Assembly: GCA_947463775.1 (NCBI GenBank)
Contig: CANHVD010000428.1
Span: 1 to 5,608, forward strand
DNA length: 5,608 nucleotides
Origin: Planctomycetaceae bacterium
GTDB lineage: Bacteria > Planctomycetota > Planctomycetia > Planctomycetales > Planctomycetaceae
Reading direction: 5' to 3'
Position 1 is the first letter of the stretch. The number at the start of each line of letters is the position of its first letter. The notes below the pieces were generated by a model. That model was not told the origin of the DNA and searched no databases. It saw nothing but the letters and a program-made list of their open reading frames with translations. A program made the translations under genes and the position numbers. This document shows positions 1 through 4,441 of this stretch, piece by piece.

Positions 1-879
1 CCAGACCACCTTCTTGTGGCGATCCACTTCAATCAACTGCGGATTCTTCGGGCCCGCATGACAGTTATTGATCAGGATATTTCCACCGGGCAGAACCTGT
101 AGCGATGTTACCCACGCGAGCTGTATCCCGGGCAAGTCATTCTGATGAAGGCTCCAGATTGTCTGACCGGCCGGAGTCACTTCCAGAATGCTATGCCCAT
201 TTCCTGTCCCGATCAGTGTATTGCAGTTCGGAAGCCGAATGGCAGAGAAGCATTGATTGCCAAACGCTTCGACACCATGCCCGCCTGCCGGCTTGCGGTC
301 AAACAGGGGCACCTGATATTCCCAGGCCGTCTTCCCGTCCGGTGAATACTCACGAACGATTCCTTCGGCTTCATGGCAGACGAGATAATTCCCGTATTCC
401 AGTTTGCGGACAAGTCGAGTGTCGCGATGAGGATCTGGCTGGCGAACCTTCATCGCCATGCTCCGGAGCAGCTTAGCCTCCGAATCCAGTTCGATAATGT
501 TGCCGGGGCCGGATTCTGCAACCATCGTTGCACCATCAGCCATTCGCTGAAACGCGTGAATCTCCAGTCGCTGCCCTTTATTTTCTGCTCTTTTCGCTGC
601 GTCGTATCGCCAGACAACCTCATCATTTTTTGGATTGATTTCCAGAACTTCTGTCCAGGTGACCTGCAACAGAACATTGCCGTTTGGCAAAACATGCAGG
701 TCATGCAGCGGACCGATTTTGTGTTCCCATTCGGTCTTTCCATCCGCGCCGATGATCGCGACTCGGTTCTTTGATGAGTCGGCCGCGATGAACCGGCGAG
801 TCGGCTCGGCACCATGAAGTCCGGGCATGATCAGCATCAAACAGAATGCAACAACAGTGCTAAGCGGCAAACGAACCAT
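1..879 (-). CDS. Exported beta-propeller repeat protein (PQQ/ASST-like), C-terminus outside window
   Basis: An uninterrupted frame of 293 codons runs from an ATG at 879 to the left edge with no stop, so the C-terminus is missing. Residues 1-24 look like a cleavable signal peptide: basic VR, a hydrophobic core, then LHGA before EPT. The rest is a series of roughly 40-residue units with the pattern 'LPNGN-L...I-EI-P-G--VW', each closing with a Trp (W51, W90, W186, W242, W293). This is the look of beta-propeller blades in PQQ-like or arylsulfotransferase-like exported proteins. About six blades are visible. No catalytic residues can be assigned, so the enzymatic role is unknown; the site of action is probably periplasmic or surface. 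An AGGA at 890-893, 10 bases before the ATG, is a plausible ribosome-binding site and supports this start. The propeller fold is fairly sure and the exact family is not. Confidence 0.85.
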   Translation of the reverse strand, partial: MVRLPLSTVVAFCLMLIMPGLHGAEPTRRFIAADSSKNRVAIIGADGKTEWEHKIGPLHDLHVLPNGNVLLQVTWTEVLEINPKNDEVVWRYDAAKRAENKGQRLEIHAFQRMADGATMVAESGPGNIIELDSEAKLLRSMAMKVRQPDPHRDTRLVRKLEYGNYLVCHEAEGIVREYSPDGKTAWEYQVPLFDRKPAGGHGVEAFGNQCFSAIRLPNCNTLIGTGNGHSILEVTPAGQTIWSLHQNDLPGIQLAWVTSLQVLPGGNILINNCHAGPKNPQLIEVDRHKKVVW

Positions 880-1138
880 CAGAAGGATGTCCTGTCAGGA
901 TTCAAAAGACGTGGGGAGTCGGAACGTTAACCCTGAACGTAATCCGACGCAAATCAATTGCGTTCTGTCAGGCTGCCCCGGGTGTAGTCGCTGGATCAGG
1001 TCGGTGCTGCCTGCCGAGGAGTAATGCGCGATGCGGAACGATCTCCAGATGCAACTCATCGGTGATGATCACGAACAACGCTCGATCGCCACCGTCGAAC
1101 CGCCCGAAATAAACGTTCGCCACAGCCTGTCTCCGATT
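880..1138. other. Noncoding stretch between propeller gene and REP-like repeats
   Basis: No convincing gene is present. The open frames here change character abruptly and lack ribosome-binding sites. The stretch should contain the promoter of the minus-strand propeller gene, but no clear -35/-10 pair stands out. Small symmetric elements are a CGCAA/TTGCG pair at 948-962 and GTGAT-G-ATCAC at 1062-1072. The segment about 1019-1138 resembles planctomycete intergenic repeat sequence and may be the outer part of the adjoining REP-like element; that is an impression from memory, not a search result. Confidence 0.4.
890..900. promoter_or_regulatory. Small palindrome overlapping the ribosome-binding site of the propeller gene
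   Basis: TCCTG-T-CAGGA is a perfect 5-bp inverted repeat with a one-base centre, lying 11-21 bases before the ATG at 879. Its minus-strand copy contains the AGGA that serves as the likely Shine-Dalgarno sequence. The motif CTGTCAGG occurs again at 965-972. It could be a short operator or chance; only the ribosome-binding role has positional support. Confidence 0.25.
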
Positions 1139-1224
1139 AAGGCCCGGAGGGTTGAGATATTCTCTGCCGGGGTCGTCAGGCCCCGGAACCGAATGACTGT
1201 TGCCTCAAAGGCCCGAAGGGTCGA
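1139..1224. repeat. REP/BIME-like cluster of three GC-rich hairpins
   Basis: Two direct copies of AAGGCCCGRAGGGTYGA sit at 1139-1155 and 1208-1224, identical at 15 of 17 positions and 69 bases apart. Each forms a short hairpin when GU pairs are allowed (GGCCC/GGGTT and GGCCC/GGGTC). Between them lies a stronger stem: CCGGGGTC at 1167-1174 pairs with GGCCCCGG at 1179-1186 around the loop GTCA. Short palindromes in clustered pairs beside a RAYT transposase are the hallmark of REP/BIME elements. The elements start 13-15 bases before the recognisable transposase tail, which fits a cognate REP-RAYT pair. Similar GGCCCGAAGGG repeats are, from memory, common between planctomycete genes. Confidence 0.6.
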
Positions 1225-1236
1225 CGCATCAATCCC

Positions 1237-1576
1237 AAACATATCGTGGAGCGAAATCCAGTTCGTGCAAATTTCGTTGAACTCGCAGAAGACTGGCAAT
1301 GGAGTTCCGCGTATGCTCGCTTCCAACGTGCTGAAAAACGCCGCTGGCTGGCAATTGCCGATGATCCACAGTTGCCGCGAAACTGGCGTTCATGGGTGAA
1401 CAAGTTGGAGACTGAAGCAGAACCGAACTCACTTCGCCCCAGTGTGAAACGTGGCTGGCCTTTTGGTGGTGACAATTGGACCAGAAGCAGTGCCGTTCGC
1501 ACTTGGTCTCGAAACCACAACACAGCCAAGAGGACGGCCCAAAAAAGAGACTCGACCTCTTTTCTTCTCTGTCTGA
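1237..1576 (+). pseudogene. REP-associated tyrosine transposase (RAYT) C-terminal fragment, frameshifted
   Basis: RAYTs are single-strand HUH/Y1 nucleases that act on REP palindromes. Only the C-terminal third is visible. From 1246 the frame reads ERNPVRANFVELAEDWQWSS, the conserved block that follows the nuclease core, then VNKLETE, then RGWPFG (family consensus RGRPFG, one transition away). After the codon at 1498-1500 an extra base, A1501, breaks the frame. Skipping it gives LGLETTTQPRGRPKK and a stop at 1574-1576, the typical RAYT ending. The N-terminal half with the HxH metal site and catalytic Tyr is absent; REP-like sequence sits where it should be. The fragment is therefore inactive. 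GTG at 1246 is not a credible start. The left limit is approximate, and the end lies 15 bases from the convergent chemoreceptor gene. Confidence 0.8.
1541..1565 (-). terminator. Candidate weak terminator for the chemoreceptor gene
   Basis: Read on the minus strand, AGAAAAGAG (1565-1557) pairs with CTCTTTTTT (1549-1541) around a 7-base loop, giving nine pairs including one GU and ending in six T. It begins 26 bases after the chemoreceptor stop. The stem is AU-rich and the T run is part of it, so termination may be weak. The same bases encode the Pro-Lys-Lys-Glu-Thr tail of the transposase fragment. Confidence 0.35.
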
Positions 1577-1591
1577 GTAGGATCGACGTTC

Positions 1592-2872
1592 TTAGCTGCC
1601 AAAAGCGGACACCATGCGCTGTGCTTCATGAGCCGAGTCGTTCAGGTCGGTGCGTATCGTCTGAATCACCTCGTCTGTTGACCCGATCATGTCGCCAATC
1701 ATGTCCAGCTGTTCAAGCAGCTGCTGAAGTCCATCAACTGTATGCTGGGACTGCTGACTGCATTCTACGGCCAGACGAGTAATTTGATCTGCAGAGTGCC
1801 CGGATTTCACAGCCAGCTCTTTGACGTTCCTTGCCACAACTCCAAAGCCCGCTCCGCCTTCGCCCGCCCGAGCCGCTTCGATGGTAGCGTTCAAAGACAG
1901 AAGCCGCGTCTGCTCAGCCACTGAGTTAATATCATGGACCGCTTTGGTAATCTGCTCAAAGGATTCTCGAAGCGCCCGAATCCCGCTTCGAGATCGATCG
2001 CCGTTCTTCGTTCCCTCCTGAATCAGCTTCACCACCTTTTCCGCGGTTCTGCCAAGGACCTCGGACTGTCCGTGAACCTGAACGAACGTGGACTGCATTC
2101 GCTGCATTGCATCACAGATCAGCTGAAGACCTGAGTCGATAAAGTCTGCAGAATCCTGCGAAGAAGACTGATCACTCGTGATCTGCGAGACACATTCGCG
2201 AATGCGATGCACAGCCGTCATCAACTGCATTCTCTCCGCTCTCATTCGAAAGATACTGATCCCAAGGATGACGTCTTCAAAGATGACCCAGAGCGCATGT
2301 TCGACGGTCCTTAGAATCGTTGCTTCGTTCATCCCGTAAATGGATGCCGGCCAGAAAATCCCTCGAACCACATGATCCGTCGCGATTACCAGCGTCGCTG
2401 CAAGGATCACCTTCATGTCCAGGTACATGGCGAGGAAGGCCAGAGAAACGAAGATATGAAAGTGCATTTCGATTCGGCCGCCCGCAATATGGACCAGCAA
2501 ACCGGAAACAAGAGCCTGACTGACGGCCATGACAAGCCGAGTCTTCAGGGTTCCCGGTGCGGCCAGCGCCAAACCTATGGGCAGCGTTGTGATCGCGATG
2601 GCCAGCCCTACTGCAGCCCAGACATGATTGTGAATGGCCGCATCAGATCCACTCCAGGACTTTGGAGTCAGCCACAGTGCAAGGACGACCATGGCGATGC
2701 CCTGAAAAGCCATGACCACGGCAAACAGGCGGTCCACTCGCGAGTAGATTCCCCCAAAAATCTGGCGGTCTGAGTCGCTGTCACGCTGCGCCACGCCTGC
2801 CCCCGAATTGGATATGCTGAGTCGTTCCCGTGAATTCACGAAACTTTTCTCCACAAACTGCGCCAACACCAC
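1592..2872 (-). CDS. Multi-pass membrane methyl-accepting chemotaxis protein with His-containing sensor region
   Basis: A 426-residue chemoreceptor. Residues about 47-208 contain five or six hydrophobic segments (near 47-69, 83-104, 112-130, 138-151, 153-168, 190-208). They carry GGRIEMHFHIF at 131-141 and TDHVVRGIFWP at 165-175, motifs I associate with a sensor region shared by planctomycete receptors and histidine kinases. No large periplasmic domain and no clear HAMP domain is seen. Residues about 215-426 form the signalling coiled coil, with its hairpin tip at 318-340 (AEQTRLLSLNATIEAARAGE) that should contact CheA/CheW. This cytoplasmic part is short compared with the enteric 36-heptad receptors. 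R323 replaces the Asn usual in QTN. There is no C-terminal CheR-binding pentapeptide. The gene follows the RedB-like gene by 9 bases, so they are probably cotranscribed. GTG at 2872 or the next GTG at 2869 could be the start; AGG at 2878-2880 is better spaced for 2869. No che genes are nearby. The signal sensed is unknown. Confidence 0.9.
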   Translation of the reverse strand: MVLAQFVEKSFVNSRERLSISNSGAGVAQRDSDSDRQIFGGIYSRVDRLFAVVMAFQGIAMVVLALWLTPKSWSGSDAAIHNHVWAAVGLAIAITTLPIGLALAAPGTLKTRLVMAVSQALVSGLLVHIAGGRIEMHFHIFVSLAFLAMYLDMKVILAATLVIATDHVVRGIFWPASIYGMNEATILRTVEHALWVIFEDVILGISIFRMRAERMQLMTAVHRIRECVSQITSDQSSSQDSADFIDSGLQLICDAMQRMQSTFVQVHGQSEVLGRTAEKVVKLIQEGTKNGDRSRSGIRALRESFEQITKAVHDINSVAEQTRLLSLNATIEAARAGEGGAGFGVVARNVKELAVKSGHSADQITRLAVECSQQSQHTVDGLQQLLEQLDMIGDMIGSTDEVIQTIRTDLNDSAHEAQRMVSAFGS

Positions 2873-2881
2873 GCTTACCTG

Positions 2882-3550
2882 TTAACGAAATACTCTGAGG
2901 TCTTCAGAATCCTGGATTTGTCCGGTCCTTACCGAATTCGACGGGGCAATGCCCGACGACGTAACAGAACATCCGAAGACACAATATTCACGGTCGGCCA
3001 CCGCACCCGCGATCAAACACAGACGCAGTGCCTCCTGACCAGCCGATGGTCCGTCGTGTCCGCGCGATGCCGTCAGTCCGCCAGTAAAGAGTCGCTGACC
3101 GGATCGAGAAAACAACAGCACGTGCCCCGATGTTGTCGAACCAAATCGCCGAGCCTCACGACCGTCTTCATCCCGGTAGATCGTTGCATCAGGAAATTCT
3201 CGACACTTCCGGCAGATCGTTGTTTCCAGCCAGGAAGATTCGCCGGGTGGTGAGTACACAACAAACGTCAGTGAAGGTCGGTCTGCCGAATCAGATTCGG
3301 CCAGCAGCTTCTTCAGACTCGAAACAGTCGCAACCGAACACGGACATTTCGGATGAAGAAAACACAACAGGCGAGCACTGTCATCTGACCGCTGCAAACT
3401 CGTCTCTGATGGCCATGAACGAACAACTGCGGCCTTCGCTCCTGGTGTCAGATCGTAACTCCAGGTCAGCGACGTGATGACGGTAACGCACAGTGCCCAA
3501 GCACCGATCGTCATTGGTGAACTCACCCACTTCAGGGATACTCGGTTCAT
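2882..3550 (-). CDS. RedB-like thioredoxin-fold protein, membrane-anchored or exported
   Basis: 222 residues. A hydrophobic stretch at about 13-30 follows a basic N-terminus, suggesting a signal anchor or signal peptide, so the fold should face the periplasm. The thioredoxin-like region opens with LLCFLHPKCPCS at 61-72; the CPC (C69, C71) sits where thioredoxins have CxxC. DEDGREARRFGSTTSGHVLL (127-146), GGLTASRGHDG (157-167) and VFGC (191-194) match the family pattern I know as RedB. Unusually there is also CRKC at 113-116 and a C190/C194 pair, nine cysteines in all. The substrate or partner is unknown; a role in disulfide exchange or metal handling is inferred. AGAAGG at 3561-3566, 10 bases before the ATG, supports the start. 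The chemoreceptor gene follows after 9 bases, which suggests a shared transcript. Confidence 0.85.
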   Translation of the reverse strand: MNRVSLKWVSSPMTIGAWALCVTVITSLTWSYDLTPGAKAAVVRSWPSETSLQRSDDSARLLCFLHPKCPCSVATVSSLKKLLAESDSADRPSLTFVVYSPPGESSWLETTICRKCREFPDATIYRDEDGREARRFGSTTSGHVLLFSRSGQRLFTGGLTASRGHDGPSAGQEALRLCLIAGAVADREYCVFGCSVTSSGIAPSNSVRTGQIQDSEDLRVFR

Positions 3551-3798
3551 GCCACGTCCGCCTTCTGATCTGCACCCAGCGGCCCGAATCCCGGCGTGGA
3601 TCGCAGTGACTCCGGCGTAATCGAACAGTTTCCAGGAATCTTGACTGAGTGTTTTCCTGATCCGCGAGATTTAGGAAACCTTCGATGGCTGCATCGGTCA
3701 CGCAGGCAAGTGACTTCGGCGAATCGCTGTTGTCGAGACGCCTTCACCAGCGTACGGATTTCCCCCCAATGACGGCTGAAATCGCTGATAGCACTCAA
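3547..3798 (-). CDS. Doubtful small open reading frame overlapping the RedB-like gene start
   Basis: An 83-codon frame from a TTG at 3798 ends in a TGA that overlaps the next ATG as ATGA (3547-3550), an arrangement typical of translational coupling. That overlap is the only positive evidence. The start is TTG without a visible Shine-Dalgarno sequence, the product is Arg/Ser-rich with no recognisable domain or membrane segment, and a different minus-strand frame (starting at 3701) looks equally protein-like over the same bases. It may be a small coupled gene, the remnant of a frameshifted one, or simply the leader of the RedB-like transcript. Confidence 0.25.
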   Translation of the reverse strand: MSAISDFSRHWGEIRTLVKASRQQRFAEVTCLRDRCSHRRFPKSRGSGKHSVKIPGNCSITPESLRSTPGFGPLGADQKADVA

Positions 3799-3918
3799 AA
3801 GAAAGGAGCATACCGGCTCGTTGCCATGTCACCGCTGACGCTGTTCACCTGTTGCAGGAATGCCGTCTGACTCTAACGGGAGAAGACTCGGCGGGGGTGA
3901 GATTCGAGGTTCACTGTT
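3799..3918. other. Probable promoter region of the RedB-like/chemoreceptor operon
   Basis: No gene is supported here. If the two minus-strand genes form one transcript, its promoter should lie here or within the doubtful small frame next to it. I could not pick out a convincing -35/-10 pair. A run of five G occurs at 3893-3897, just before the second transposase remnant begins. Confidence 0.3.
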
Positions 3919-4289
3919 GCCAGATCAGAGCTTGTCGACGCCAGTAAGCTCGTCGATTGTTTGAATCCCATCGGCGGAGCGACGGGTGTACGGTAAGTGG
4001 CGTTCGGCATTTGGCACCGGTGGAATTGAAGGAACGCGGAGGCGAGACGGGACCGTGTGCTGATAAGGCGGTGGCTCGCTGCAGCAACAAGGGATTACTG
4101 CCGATGTCGACGGCGGAGTATTTGCAACTGCTGGACTGGACGGCTCGACAAGTTCGATCGGACAAACGGGGCGCAACAACTCAGGAGTTTGCTCCGTTGT
4201 TCGATCGACTGGGGAGCTCGGCGGAGATCTGGTGTCGCCTGGTGAAGGATGTCGGCAAACTCTTCAGTGTCGTCGCCGGTCAGCCTTAG
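3919..4289 (+). pseudogene. C-terminal fragment of large planctomycete Y1-type transposase-like protein, frameshifted
   Basis: The frame from 3931 reads LVDASKLVDCLNPIGGATGVR and then hits TAA at 3994-3996. The next frame carries HLAPVELKERGGETG, then GLLPMSTAEYLQLLDWTARQ, VRSDKRG, and a Trp-containing block ending VVAGQP before a TAG at 4287-4289. These blocks are the C-terminal part of the long Y1-transposase-related proteins frequent in planctomycetes, as I recall them. Adding one G in the GG at 3992-3993 joins the two parts as TGVRVSGVRHLAPVE, so a single-base deletion explains the break. The nuclease domain is missing upstream, so the fragment is dead. The ATG at 3957 is out of frame with the first block and is not a real start. 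A basic tail, in frame beyond the TAG up to 4361, may once have been coding. The left limit is approximate. Confidence 0.7.
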
Positions 4290-4441
4290 CGGATCGACAA
4301 TTATTCATCGAAGGCTCGCAAGTCAGCTCATCGCTTCAGGTTCGTCGAGCGGCTCGGGAATTGATGGCGAGTGGCTCAGCAGCAGGCTGCTGAGCGGGCA
4401 AAGCTGCAGCAGGCTGTAAGCAGTCCAAAGTACCGGCACAA
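4290..4441. other. Intergenic spacer holding the inverted repeat
   Basis: Apart from the palindrome and the possible decayed tail of the transposase fragment (up to 4361), nothing else is recognised. The spacer separates the end of the plus-strand remnant from the end of the minus-strand membrane-protein gene, so it is a convergent intergenic region. Confidence 0.4.
4374..4395. repeat. Perfect 10-bp inverted repeat between transposase remnant and membrane-protein gene
   Basis: GCTCAGCAGC (4374-4383) and GCTGCTGAGC (4386-4395) are exact reverse complements separated by AG. The palindrome starts 47 bases past the stop of the minus-strand membrane-protein gene. No T run follows on either strand, so a standard intrinsic terminator is not supported. 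GCAGCAGGCTG recurs at 4406-4416. It may be a structural RNA end, or a palindrome tied to the neighbouring transposase remnant. Confidence 0.5.

Noticed and set aside
450..815. A 121-codon minus-strand frame inside the propeller gene
   Set aside because: It is a shadow in another frame; the longer frame with signal peptide and blade repeats is clearly the coding one.
940..965. Possible promoter for the propeller gene with a TTGATT -35-like hexamer
   Set aside because: No acceptable -10 hexamer lies at the right distance, so the call would be arbitrary.
1139..1224. The repeat cluster as a CRISPR array
   Set aside because: Only two short degenerate direct copies exist, with an internal palindrome and no regular spacers or cas genes.
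1031..1399. A 122-codon plus-strand open frame across the REP-like region
   Set aside because: It crosses repeat sequence, overlaps the transposase homology in the wrong frame and has no domain or ribosome-binding site.
1246..1782. A 178-codon plus-strand frame starting GTG at 1246, as an intact gene
   Set aside because: Its first part is a transposase tail without a real start; beyond 1501 it is out of frame with the family and then runs antisense into the chemoreceptor gene.
2372..2773. A 133-codon plus-strand frame opposite the chemoreceptor
   Set aside because: Antisense shadow of a well-supported gene; its composition has no family features.
3911..4179. Minus-strand frames containing DELTGVDKL opposite the second transposase remnant
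   Set aside because: The resemblance to transposase-like text comes from near-symmetry of the bases; the plus-strand blocks extend much further and in order.
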